A stretch of DNA of 64,000 nt from Microstegium vimineum (lineage: Eukaryota; Streptophyta; Magnoliopsida; Poales; Poaceae). The DNA is taken from positions 16,867,377 through 16,931,376 of the forward strand of contig CM039139.1 of the NCBI GenBank assembly GCA_022036555.1, read 5' to 3'. Position numbers and translations under genes: made by a program. Below are positions 1 through 11,500 of this stretch, one piece after another; within the stretch, counting starts at the first letter, position 1; each line of letters begins with the position of its first letter. A model generated the notes under the pieces. The model had not been told where the DNA came from, searched no databases, and saw only the letters and a program-made list of their open reading frames with translations.

Positions 1-250
1 CAAACTGAGAGCTCACTATGAGATAGTTCAATTATGACATCCTTCTCTCAGAAAAGTTGAAACACATGACCAATTAATAGAACAGCGCTGTTATTTCTTT
101 GTGCAATGACATGGTAATGAAGTCTGCTTCATTGCTGCGTTATTTAAGAATTTATTTATGTGCTTTCTGTACCATATGACACTAATGGGATATTTGTTCG
201 AGAAAAAAAAACAATAATTGTATATAATCAGATTATGTCACGCTCTGCAG

Positions 251-3200
251 CATAGGAAAGAGCTAGTAGATGCAATTCAACATGGATTGTCGATACTGAA
301 ATCTGAGAAAATGACCTCAAATAATCAACCAAAGATGCCAACTTATGGCACACAGGTATGGCAATTTCGTAGCGTTGGCTATCTTCATGTATTGTGGATA
401 CTTGGCTAGATTATGAAATGAAGTCTCATCTTATATGCTTGCAGGTAACTGTACAAACAGAGTCTGAACGCCAGCTTGATAAGATTAGGAGGAAAGAGGA
501 GAAACGTAGCAAGCGTTCTGCAGACAGTGGCAATAGCGATATTGGTGTTGATGACTTTTCATCCCTTCTTTTGGCAAGTGAACGAAAGAAGCCATTTGAT
601 GATGTGATTGGTACTGGAGAAGGGTCTGATAGTTTTACAGTAACTTCCCTTCCTCAAGGAACCACAAGGAAACACATGAAGGGTTATGAAGAAGTGAAGA
701 TTCCACCAACTCCAACAGCATCACTGAAACCCAATGAGAAGTTGGTAGGCATATGGTCTCATCCCTTATCTCCTCTGTATTTGTGATAGATTATATCTCT
801 AAAATTGATTCAATGGAGTGGGACATGATAAGTCCTGCATTCTATTAATTTCAAGATGATTTTCCTTACTTCAATGGACCTCTTTTTTCTAATTTGAGAT
901 CTCTTTAATATACTCAGTGACCTTAGAATATTGAATGGTGAAACCTAGTACCAATGATCGATTTGCATAACCTTTTTCTGTTTTCACTATATTGATTTTA
1001 TCTGTGGATATAAAAACATTGCATTTGCATATATATAATATTATTATAACTACCCTCTTTCCAATATTTCTTTTGCTTGGTATAGTTGGTAAAATGATTG
1101 CATCTGTACCAATTCTATTTACTTTAGCATTAACAGGTTTGTGACATCAGACTGACTCAGCTGTGCCTGTTCATCATTGGTTCATTACTTGAATTTTTTT
1201 GTTGATAACTGTGGAGTCCTCTTTGTTTTTTCCAGATTGAAATAAGGGAATTAGATGAGTTCGCCCAAGCCGCCTTCCAAGGATACAAGTCGCTCAATCG
1301 TGTGCAGAGTCATATTTTCCAAGCTACATACTACACCAATGAGAATATTTTAGTGTGTAACTGGATCCACTATCTATGCAATGTTTCCTTACTCACCCCC
1401 TCTTTTTAACTACTGTCTTCTGCTATCATAGCTAACTTGCATAAATTTCCAGGTTTGTGCCCCAACAGGTGCTGGGAAAACAAATATTGCAATGATTGCA
1501 GTTCTTCATGAGGTATACCAATACCATGAACAAGCGCTACCAAAGCCTACAAGTTACAAATTTTACCAGTTTTTATTTGTTTTCTTGAGATTTTTGTTTA
1601 TTATTGATAAAATCATTGGGATAGATTCTTGGATAGTGAGGATCAACACATTTCTTTTGCAGGTTAAACAGCACTTCAGGGATGGCATTTTACATAAGAA
1701 TGAGTTTAAGATAGTCTATGTTGCTCCAATGAAGGTATTCTTCTCCCTTACATTACCTGTTTGCTACTGTAATGTTTGGATGTTTTGGGAACCATTGCAT
1801 TTTACACACCCAAAAAAATGTTATTTAGGCCTTGGCTGCAGAGGTAACAGCAACATTCAGTCGTCGGTTATCTCCATTGAACCTGGTTGTTAGAGAACTT
1901 ACAGGAGATATGCAGTTGACCAAAAATGAGATTGAAGAAACTCAGGTATGCTCTACCTCATTTTATTCTTTTCACTGAGCTGTGCTTATTTCGTGCATCA
2001 AGCAGATGATAGTGACTACTCCTGAGAAGTGGGATGTTATTACACGCAAAAGCAGTGACATGTCACTTTCAATGCTGGTTAAGCTCATAATCATTGATGA
2101 AGTACACCTTTTAAATGACGATAGAGGTTCAGTAATTGAGGCTCTAGTAGCTCGGACTCTCCGCCAGGTAAGTTCTTACACAAAGGGAACAACTTCTCTC
2201 TGCCTTGGTGTTGGCAGAATTCACAGTTTAATAATTTGTAAAGATGAGATGAAATATAGGTGGGTATACTTCAAGTTATATGTCTGTAGGCACTGATAAC
2301 ATTATGTTTATCCTTTACATCTTACTTATATAAGTAATTTCCTGTGATTAATGATCTCAAGAATCATGGCAGAATAATTTTATTAAAAAACGGAGAAGTA
2401 AAGACATGTCTACCTTTACATGTTTTGTTACCTATGGTCCATATTTACGAATTGATTGAATACAACAGGTTGAGTCTATGCAATCAATGATTCACATTGT
2501 TGGCCTATCTGCTACCCTGCCTACCTACTTAGAGGTCTGTTACCTACTTACCTTTACTGTCATGTATATATAGTTATCTCAACTTTCAACTTTGATTAAA
2601 TAATACCATGGAACTTGACATCTTTCAGGTGGCACAATTTTTGCGGGTTAATCCAGACACAGGCCTTTTCTTTTTTGACTCAAGCTATCGTCCAGTTCCT
2701 CTTGCTCAGCAGTACATTGGGATCAGTGAAAGGGATTACACAAAGAGAAATGAACTATTCAATACTTTGTGTTATGAGAAGGTCTTTTCTCTTTGAATAG
2801 ACATGGTTCTCGTGATTTCTGCATCTGTACCTTCATATGACTCTTACATCAAATTGACAGGTTGTTGAGTCCATTAAGCAAGGTCACCAGGCATTGGTTT
2901 TCGTTCATACTCGTAAGGATACTGGGAAAACTGCTAGAACCCTGGTAAGTCTTATGCCTTCTTTGTGAGAAGCATCGCGTATTCGTTCAATAGTAGTAGA
3001 ATAATATTGGTTTCCTTTTGTTCACTGTTTATGTCATGTCTCGCGAGTCACTCGTTATCAGGATTCTTATGCCATGCGAACGGGGCTGTAGCCTAGTTGG
3101 TCACAGGAGCCTTAGTATGTTTAACCACCTGAGCCACTTTCGGCAAGATGCACATGGCCGCAGGCATGTGTCTTTGGCGCTCGGTGGCACGTCCAGGGTA

Positions 3201-4426
3201 GCCAGCCTTTGGGGGTATTGCTCATCTTGCGTGCGAGAAATTTCTTCTTAATGCAATGCCGCGGGGGTGGTCTTTCACCTGCAGGTTGAGTTTTTTTTGG
3301 ATTCTTATGCCATACTTGACACCTGTATGTATCCAAGAACCCCCTTGCATCTTTTTTTTTCCCCCAAACACGCAGGAGAGCTACATGCCTACATGTCATT
3401 TGATAAGAAAAACCCAAATGTACAACACCTCACACAACACATACAGACCTGACTAGTAAATAACTTGAATTTTCTTATTTTATTTTTTATTTAAAAGTGA
3501 TATTTAGAAAGTGTATTGGTACTCTTGGTTAGAAATATCTGATCGGCTGAGCTACTCCCTTCACTTTGCTTTATTTGATAACGGCCTTGGAGGAAAACAT
3601 TTCAAAACGTTTGCCCGTTGAGGAAATAAAGAGTATGGTTGTTATTATGGGCAAACATACAGAAGCGGAGGGAGATATATTATCCCATGCTAATGTACCT
3701 CCATTTCACAATCCATAACCGTCATGTGCAGAAACCAACAACAACAAGGCACTAGGTATAATGGATCTCATATGCCTCTTTCAAATAGCATGCCACAGTT
3801 ACACTCTTTTCCCTTAATAGACTTGTATTTTGAAAGGATAACTCCCCAGTAATAGGACATACAAGGTGAAATGGCAATATGATCTTAGATTAAGCTGATG
3901 GATTTGGTTTCATAAGACATCGTTCAGGATTTGAGTTCCTTTCGTGGGTATCTTTTTCATGATGTGATACATGTCTTAACTAATTAGATAATATTTAGTT
4001 TCTCATTGTTTTTTCATGCTGCTCAGATTGACCTAGCAGCAAAAGCAGGGAATTGGAATTATTTTCAAGTGCAGATCATCCTCAATTTCCATTAATCAAG
4101 GTATAAGGTTACTCTATGGTTTCATTTTTACATTTTGATGTAGTGATTTACTTATTCTTAATGGGTGCAGAAAGATGTTAGTAAAGCAAAAAGTCGTGAA
4201 GTTGTTGAATTTTTTGAATCTGGATTTGGTATACACAATGCTGGAATGATGCGTTCTGACAGAAGTTTGATGGAGCGCTTGTTTGGTGACGGGCTTTTGA
4301 AAGTAAGTATTTCTGCATGCTCTAGTATTCTCTAGTCTTGTGCTAACTTCTTTCAATTTAGGTCCTTGTTTGTACAGCAACTTTGGCTTGGGAGTAAACT
4401 TACCAGCTCATACAGTTGTTATAAAG
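251..4426 (+). CDS. DExH14: DExH14/ASCC3-like Ski2-family RNA helicase, partial, first helicase cassette
   Basis: This is the N-terminal part of a large two-cassette Ski2-like DExH helicase, related to animal ASCC3 and plant DExH14 rather than to BRR2. Exons seen: 251-355, 445-744, 1236-1352, 1453-1512, 1663-1734, 1829-1945, 2006-2167, 2469-2534, 2629-2781, 2861-2944, 4027-4100, 4171-4302, 4362-4426. Motifs in order are the Walker A APTGAGKT, VYVAPMK, TTPEKWD, the Walker B/DExH box IIIDEVHLL, SATLP, SSYRPVPL and the motif around GIHNAGM. The 5' end lies before the window. The 3' end is lost at the N gap; the next exon, expected to start GTQLYD, is not seen. Exons 4027-4100 and 4362-4426 are each one base short (TTT to TT near 4053, GGGG to GGG near 4390), which puts stops in frame. 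Identity is strong. Whether the gene is intact in the plant is open. The family acts in ribosome quality control and nucleic-acid remodelling. Confidence 0.88.
3061..3313 (+). mobile_element. SINE-like retroposon with 15-bp TSD, in a helicase intron
   Basis: A 223-bp insert (3076-3298) is flanked by a perfect 15-bp direct repeat, GGATTCTTATGCCAT (3061-3075 and 3299-3313). Near its 5' end TAGCCTAGTTGG matches the tRNA-type A box of RNA polymerase III promoters. The 3' end is a run of T, as in the p-SINE type of grasses. No coding capacity is seen. It sits in the intron between exons 2861-2944 and 4027-4100. The exact SINE family is not determined. Confidence 0.75.
3350..3470 (-). mobile_element. 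Possible LINE 3'-end fragment
   Basis: A T-run at about 3351-3360 is followed by a sequence containing ACACGCAGGAGAGCTACATG. This resembles the poly(A)-adjacent 3' end of grass non-LTR elements on the - strand. A related start is seen at 40817. Boundaries and TSD are not resolved. Confidence 0.35.
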
Positions 4427-4541
4427 GTTAGTATATGTCTGCTTTTTTTGCTCTGTTTTTTTTTTAATTCTAAAAATAAGTGTATAATTGATGGTGCATC
4501 TAGACAATACTGGATAATTGAAAGACTTGCAGTGGGAGTGT

Positions 4542-4665
4542 TGTGAAGTATTAGTTGATTGCCCACCTCCTCCCAATCGCTTAAGCTTTTGGGTTCATCT
4601 GGTTGGTGTATTTTCTAACATATTAGGATCGATGCTATAGTGGGATGGTGATATCGATGAAGATT
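4542..4665. mobile_element. Possible 5' end of a copia-like LTR, cut by the gap
   Basis: From TGTGAAGTATTAG at 4542 the sequence contains GCCCACCTCC and CTTAAGCTTTTGGG. This pattern is common at the start of grass copia LTRs. It lies just after the last recognisable helicase exon and runs into the N gap. If correct, a retrotransposon lies in the helicase intron and may explain the assembly break. Confidence 0.35.
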
Positions 4666-4765
4666 NNNNNNNNNNNNNNNNNNNNNNNNNNNNNNNNNNN
4701 NNNNNNNNNNNNNNNNNNNNNNNNNNNNNNNNNNNNNNNNNNNNNNNNNNNNNNNNNNNNNNNNN
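4666..4765. other. Assembly gap of exactly 100 N
   Basis: All 100 positions are N, the usual placeholder for a gap of unknown size. Left of it lies helicase intron and LTR-like DNA; right of it lies the inside of another LTR. The remaining helicase exons could be in the missing DNA, or the two contigs may not be neighbours. Confidence 0.99.
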
Positions 4766-5618
4766 AGGAGGCTATATAAGGGTATGTGACTGGTTCTAGG
4801 AACTACTCTTGCACATTTGGCTGATTGCATACTCTTGTGAGAAAACCACACACTCTCACTCATCTCTCTTAGTTGATCGTTCATCCATTTAAGAAGATAG
4901 AGTGATCAAGTGCATTGCATGAGTGTTTCATCTTAGTGACACTTGGGAGTTGATACCGCTGCTAGTTTCTTGTTACTCTTGGTGATTGCCTTCACCTAAA
5001 CGGTTTGGAGCAAGCGGTGTGGATTCAAGAAGCTTGGTGATTGTGCTTCGTCGACCATAAGTGGTGATTGTGAAGGGGTTCTTGTGCCTTTCTCGCGGGA
5101 GATCGCAAAGGTAACTCTAGTGGATTACGCGTGTCTTGGAGAGCCCTTATCTTGTGTTGGTTGTGAGGCACCCGGTGATGGGTTTGACGTGTGATGCCAA
5201 TTAGCTCTTGAACCTTCAAGTAAGTGAGCCGACACAACAAGGACGTAGCTAGTGGGCAAACTAGTGAACCTTGGTGAAAAATCAAGTGTCATCCTTGTGT
5301 GATTGATTGGTGTTCTTGGAGCTTTCAATTTGATTGGATCAATCCTCTACTCGGCGGTATAATTACCCAACCTACCTCTTTCATTCTTGAAGTAGTATAT
5401 TAGGTTGTGCCTAGAGGGCTATTAGACTTGAGTAGGATTTGAGTGAACTTAGAGCTATATTAGGATAGCAATTGTGGTTAGGAAGCTTTGCTTAGCTAGG
5501 TTTGCTATTGCTAGTCAAGCTACGCCTTTTAGTTATCTAACTTGTTGTTGAGTTTTGTTTTAGATTTCAGATTAGGCTATTCACCCCCCCCCCTCTAGGC
5601 TTGGATTATGACCTTACA
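4766..5618 (+). mobile_element. 3' part of an LTR (R-U5), truncated by the gap
   Basis: The piece starts just before a TATA box (GGCTATATAAGG, about 4774) and ends with a C-run then CTCTAGGC and a terminal CCTTACA near 5618, as in plant copia LTR ends. The LTR copies at 60127 and 62817 end in a similar way but differ in the body. No polypurine tract or primer-binding site is seen next to it. Only short spurious open frames are present. Confidence 0.55.
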
Positions 5619-5630
5619 ACGATGCATTCA

Positions 5631-7411
5631 ATTAACGATCCTCTGTCAAGGGGTTCACCAACCAATGGCAAAGTCCATTGGTTGGGAGGCTCCCACCCAG
5701 AGTTTAAATCTTGAGTGCGACACGTATTAAGTGGTAGGCGACTGAAGAATCATGGCCCTATTGGTCTCGGTGATTAACGACAATTAGCGATTATTATGGC
5801 TAACGTGTGTTTTGTAGAGACTGTGCGTAGCTTAGCTATAGTGATCAACATGAATCGACATAAATGGTCATCACTTAGCCCCCAAGATGAATATCGTTTC
5901 GGATTTCAAAGAGACATGATGAAGACCCTAAAATGATAGACTAAGTGACATAAGGTGATGAAGAGTACTTAGAAATAGATAGGGCTTCTATTTGATCTTT
6001 GACCGTACTATTAAGAGGGGTTGAGACTAGTAGCTTGACTTAGGAGAGCTTCATGACTTAGGTGTGGTGCACACTTGACTTCCTTAGCTCTAAGCAAGCC
6101 TATGGTGACCGTAAGATAGCCTAGAACAACTTCCATATTCATCGCGACGAAAACCGAAGTTGAGGGAGCTGTTTTCTGAGCGTTGGACGCTGAGGTCCGG
6201 GGCGCCAGATGCTGTCCGGCGCGCCAGACGCTGACGTCGGACGATGACGTATGCACGCCCTAACGTCCGGCGGCGTTACAGAGAGCTCCAGAGACGTCCA
6301 TTTTGCGACGGACGCGAGCGTCCGGGAATATTTTCCCAGAAACCCGAGAGCAGCTAGTTTGCGCCGGACGCTGTGGCGCAGCGTCCGTTGCAAAGCACCG
6401 GAGCATCCGGCGTCTGCTGACGTGAACAGGAACTAGCCGTTGGGGCTAGCGACAGAGCGTCCGTTGCCTGTCGACGGAGCGTCCGTTGCCAACTTAAAGT
6501 GCCAGACCGAGACAGTTTTCTGGGGGGCTATTTATAGCTCCTCACACTTCTCTCCCACCTTGCCTTTGCTCATTTTATTTACTGAAGTTCTTGAGAAGGT
6601 TGGGAAGAGAGCAAGAGCCCTAGAGAGAGAGTGATTCACGAATCCATCCATCCTCTCCTCTAGTTCATCCAAGAGTTCAAGTGTGTATTCTCTAGTTGTG
6701 AAGCTTGAGTGAGTCAAGCGAAGATCGAGGCTTGTTACTCTTGGTGATCGACATCACCTAGACGGTCCGGTGGTGCTCGGAGGAAGGTGATCGCCGGAAG
6801 ATTGTCGGCGACCCTTCTCCATCGACTTGTGATCGGTTGTGGGCGATTCACCGAGCCGGAGTGGCGAAGAATCGGCCCGTAGAGAGCACTCATCCCTTGC
6901 GTGGGATTGAGGGGGAGCTATACCTTGCGAGGTGCTCCAACGAGGACTAGGGGGGAGTGTCGACTCCTCGATACCTCGGCAAAACATCGTCGTGTCAAGC
7001 ATCTCTTTCCCTAGCTCTTTCATACCGCATTACTTTCCGTACTTGTCTTTCAATTCATACTAGAATTGTGTAGGAATGTTTCGCTTTCAATTGGCTTGCT
7101 ACCGCTTTCTACCTAGGACACACAATCGGTAGGCACTAGGGGGTTAATTGACTCTTGATAGGTTTAATTCTTGTCTAGAAATTAAAAAGAGCCCAATTCA
7201 CCCCCTCTTGGGCATCTTGATCCTTTCAGCGACGTTTCCGTCGACAGCGAGACGCCTGTGGTGACTTCGTGAACTTCAAGATTTGCCGGCTCAGTCCTTC
7301 GAAGGTGCTCATAGGGGTAGGGTTTGCGTGCGTGTGTTCGTATGGGTGAGTGTGCGTGCGTGTTGAATGTTTGCGTCGTACTGTGTACTCTAAAAAAATT
7401 AACGATCCTCT
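5631..7411 (+). mobile_element. tRNA-derived SINE with 14-bp TSD, split by a solo LTR
   Basis: The direct repeat ATTAACGATCCTCT occurs at 5631-5644 and 7398-7411. Between them lies an element of about 262 bp once the nested LTR and one TSD copy are removed. It has a B-box-like GTTTAAATCTTG near 5703 and ends in TACTCTAAAAAA, the A-rich tail of a SINE or LINE. It resembles the Au type of grass SINEs, but the family is not proven. The insertion order is clear: SINE first, LTR element later. Confidence 0.75.
5743..7228 (+). mobile_element. Solo LTR, 1486 bp, TSD GCGAC (family A, copy 1)
   Basis: The sequence starts TGAAGAATCATGGCCCT and ends CTTGATCCTTTCA (TG...CA) and is bounded by the perfect 5-bp repeat GCGAC (5738-5742 and 7229-7233). 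No internal retrotransposon sequence remains, so this is a solo LTR from recombination between two LTRs. A TATA box (CTATTTATAG, about 6528-6537) sets the transcription direction as +. Upstream of it lie repeated GCGTCCG and CGGACGCT motifs. A second copy is at 50334-51924. The copia superfamily (Maximus/SIRE-like) is likely but not proven. Confidence 0.88.
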
Positions 7412-7485
7412 TGTTACTAAAGAGCTAGACAAAAAAAATCTAGTTACCCATCTTCTCTATACCCCTCTTTAGTAGAAATGACACT

Positions 7486-7712
7486 TAAAGCCTTGTTTGG
7501 TCGGGCTTCAGCTCTGGCTCCGCTGCAGCTCAGCTTCGGCGGAGGAGCCCCACCAAACGCGATGGGCAGAGGAGCTGCTTCTATTGTGTACTAGAGGAGC
7601 TAAAGCCTTTTTCTGCATACGAAGGCGGAGCCCGGAATTCTGGCTTCGCTGCTCTGGCTCCGGCTTGTGCGACGGAGCACCGCGTGGGGAGCTCGGCCAA
7701 ACGAGGCCTTAA
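7486..7712. mobile_element. Tourist/PIF-Harbinger-type MITE, about 221 bp
   Basis: Terminal inverted repeats AGCCTTGTTTGG (left) and AGGCCTCGTTTGG (reverse complement of the right end) are flanked by TAA (7486-7488 and 7710-7712). The body is GC-rich with repeated GGAGC/GCTCC blocks. The TIRs are slightly unequal, so the assignment is moderate. Its open frames are not genes. Confidence 0.6.
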
Positions 7713-7808
7713 GTAGTCTTGGTGTCTCGCAACAACCAATAGAGAGCCCAACGGGAGTACGGTGTTCTTATCATAAAAAAGAGAGATAAGGGCCTGAAGT
7801 TCTAATCT

Positions 7809-8082
7809 TTTAAGGGTATATTTAGTTAGTCTTTTTTTTGGCTTTGGTTTTTGTCCTAAAAGTCAAAAGGCCAACTAAAAAGGTTGATTTTAGAGGCTAC
7901 TTTTTCAAAAGCAGTTGGTTTTTTTCTGTTTTTAAAGCTATTTTAACTTTGTTTTTAGCTTTTGACTTTATTTTTTTTGGAAATAAGTTGAATAAAAACT
8001 AAAGAGAGAGAAAGATAATATATTGGTTTTATACAGCTCACAACTCATAATAACTTCAGCTAAACCAAACAGACTCAAGTGA
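7809..8082. mobile_element. Probable AT-rich MITE upstream of the ATP synthase gene
   Basis: The left end GGGTATATTTAGTTAG and the reverse complement of the right end (GAGTCTGTTTGGTTTAG) are imperfect inverted repeats about 270 bp apart. The inside is rich in A/T runs. No TSD is certain. It lies about 500 bp upstream of the next start codon. Confidence 0.35.
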
Positions 8083-8359
8083 AATTGGTTGTCAACAACT
8101 TGGTTATCAACATTCTATCTGAATTGCTAGAACCAAACTACTACCGTACTACCGCTAATATATGGACACCAAACAATTTGGAAAATTCAATCAAACTAAT
8201 AATGTGGCAGTCTGGCAGCAAGCCAAGCCAAACTCTGTCCATCCACAAGAAGCATTCAGAAATGTGCTGGTAGAAAAAAGGGCAACTTTTTTTTTTGAGC
8301 AAAAGAAAAATGAAAAAAAGGGAACTGTACCCCGCCATTATGAACACAGACCCATACGA

Positions 8360-8456
8360 AGCCCATAAGGTGAAGAACATGAAGGTGCCGATTCTGGCCC
8401 ATACGTTTCACAATTCGCAGCCCGTTTCTCTCCTCGACTCCATTCCTCCTTATAAC
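8360..8456 (+). promoter_or_regulatory. Core promoter of the ATP synthase gamma gene: two site II motifs and a TATA-like box
   Basis: AGCCCA (8360-8365) and GGCCCA (8396-8401) are reverse complements of TGGGCT and TGGGCC. These are site II elements, known from promoters of plant nuclear genes for mitochondrial respiration. TTATAA at 8451-8456 lies about 110 bp before the start codon. The spacing is plausible. Binding, probably by TCP-type factors, is inferred. Confidence 0.5.
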
Positions 8457-8565
8457 ACGGTCCGTAGAGGCGTAGACGCGGAAAGAGAGAGAAGGTGAGA
8501 GTGCATTTGACAAGGGGGAAAAACCAGGCCTGGGTGAGAGAGGCGAAGGCAACTCGGGCGACGCG

Positions 8566-11500
8566 ATGGCGATGGCGGCGCTGCGACGCGAGGGGAGGCG
8601 CATCCTCCTCTCCCCCACCGTCCCCAACCCGTCTCCGGCGGCCGCTTCCGCTGCGGTGACGCGATCCTCCGCCATCTCGCAACCGTAAGGCTATCACCTT
8701 CCCTCACTCTCAGATCTCTCTCGTGCTCGATCTGGGATTCGGGAGGGGGGCACGGGGTTTGTTTCGTACATCCGGGGGGTACAGTATAGCACAGCGTTTG
8801 ATTTGTCTATAGGTTTCCAGCGCAAGCCCGCAACTAAGATTCGTATATAGACCAAAGGCATAGCATCGCATTTCATATGTACCCTATCGTTATTTTTTTT
8901 TCCTGATAAGATTCCGTTGGGTTAGTCCCGGCGTATGCATTTGTTTAACATGCACTCAGGAACTGGAAATCTTATGCGTGGAATGATTTTTCTCTCTCAC
9001 TATAACACATCTCTAAAGTGTGTATTTATTGAAATACTAACAATCTCAAGCAGCCCGATACTCTGTTTTTTTTTGTTTACATAGAACTTTTAGTCTATAT
9101 GTGTTTGTGCTGACTGCACTCTACATTAACAGGGAGATGGCTCCACTTGGTGCACGGTCCGTTTCAACTCAAATCGGTAAGGTTTCTTGTAGCCTGGTTG
9201 CTTCGCTCATTTATATTAATTGGAAAAGGTTCCTTATCACTTATATTTTTCTGTTATGGTCTGCAGTGAGGACCCGGATGAAGAGTGTTAAGAACATCCA
9301 GAAGATCACAAAGGCTATGAAGATGGTTGCAGCATCAAAGCTTCGGGCTGTTCAGACGAGGACTGAAAATTCACGTGGCTTGTGGCAGCCGTTCACCGCC
9401 CTTCTTGGGGACGCTCCTAGTATGTATATATATGGTGTTTCCAAGGCCACTGGATTAGCCTCCTGTCTAGTACTTTCATCTATTCTGTCCTATGTATAGT
9501 TCGTATGAAGTTATGCTTCTTTGTCATGGTTTGATCGGTCCAATGTTTTCAAGTCGTCTAGTCGAACCTAGTCGCCATGGGACCGACCAGGCGACTAATC
9601 GCGATTAGTCGTCGACCAGGCCGATTAGTCGACCAGGCTGCACATATATACCTACTATATATATACCTATATATACAATATAATTTACACAATCAAGCAA
9701 GCATCAAGACTACATTAATGTTTAGCTGGTGACTTACCTGTGGTAGTTGTTTTCTTCTCTACTGTGCAGCGTTTTTGGGTGCCTATTCTAACCTAACAGG
9801 CCAAACTGCAAGCCCAATAGCCCAGGCCCCAAAAAACAGAGCAACCAAACTAGTCATCCCTGTCCCAGTCGGACGATTAGTTGTTGACTAATCGGATGAC
9901 CAGCTTTCTGGTCGAGCTAATCGAGTCGGTCCTCCTAATCAAACACCTGGGACCGATTAGGACAACTAATCACGATTAATCGGATGACTTGAAAACATTG
10001 GATCTGTCACCCATAATGTTCATAATATACTGTAAGATTTAAGTTAGATTTATTCAGTTGAGGTTGGTCATTCTAGGGTTTACAAGTAGTATCATGAAAT
10101 GTTCAAGCTATGCTTCTTTAACAAGTTTTTTTCTCTACCTGTAAGGGGCATCTTTCTTGCAATATGTACTTGGAAGTATATTTTAAGTTGATCAGTTGAA
10201 ATATTGGCATCAGTAGCCTCATAAGTAACTTGAACCCAGTATCATGTTTCTTGTATGCTTTTATTAGAAACTAAAAGATAAAAGATACATTGTGATACTT
10301 CTAGAGCTATAACGTTTCATCATAATCAGCATATATACTAGTATATCCTTTTCATGTTGATGCGATGAAGATTTCTTCTTGCGAGCAAATTTCCACTTCA
10401 AGAAAAAATTGCAGTGCAATTGTGTGACACAAATGGCCTTTGCTCGTATTATTCTTTTGAACTTTTGGTCATGTGCAGTTGCGTTACTCTGCAGAGGTTG
10501 GAAGTTTACTTAAGTTTTCTCATGTTGATCTTCAACTTTTCCCTTTGACTCGACAGGCGTTGACGTCAAGAAGACTGTGATTGTGGCCATTACCTCTGAT
10601 AAGGGACTTTGCGGTGGTATTAATTCAACATCGGTGAAAGTTAGCAGGGCCCTTCGCAAATTGACATCTGGTAGTTTATTCACTTGGTTGACATGTATAT
10701 AATCTTTGTATATTGTTCTCAGTTGCAAATTTAATGCTTATGTTCCTTCTTCCAGGCCCAGAAAAAGAAAGTAAGCTTGTTATATTAGGAGAAAAGGGAA
10801 AAGTTCAGCTGGTGCGTGACTCAAGGAACAGCATTGAAATGACTGTAACTGAACTGCAAAAGAACCCTATCAACTATACACAGGTCTGTTTTTATTAGTT
10901 TCAAAGATCAAGATTTGCATCTGTTTTAGTAGATTTGCATCTGTTTATTTTCTTAATGCCTGATTGTTCTCATAGAATCATGCTATATTGTTTGTTCTCT
11001 GGGTTATAGAATTCCTTGACTAATTTGTGAGACTATTAATCTGAATGCGCAGAAAAGGATGTCTTGTATAGCTACTGTTTAACTTACTCAGTGCGAGTCT
11101 GGACTCTTCTAGGCCCAAATGAAATTGTATGCTGTAACAGTCAGGGCCACAAATGACCAAACAACTTATGGATGACTGGTTCAGCTACTGATTGTTTCTT
11201 TACCTATTTTATTGTTTGCTCATGTAAAAGAACTGTGAATTGAGTATCAGAGTATAAAAATTGATCATCCTCTTTGCAAAGCAGCCGAGTCTTTGTGACA
11301 TCAAAATGTTGATCACTTGTATGCTTCCAATCTTGGGTTCTAACTCTAGCTTCCTTAGATGTTGGGAATATACTGTTTTTGTGAGGAAATTTAGGAATAC
11401 ATTCACATTAGTACCTTTTTTATAAGTATAGTTTCTTTTGTTGCTCTGAAATTTAATGCTTTCAATTAAACTAATTTCAGATTGCTGTGCTCGCGGATGA

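Noticed and set aside
8256..8707. Overlapping - strand frames across the ATP synthase promoter and first exon
   Set aside because: They are antisense to the supported + strand exon 8566-8684 and have no family motif.
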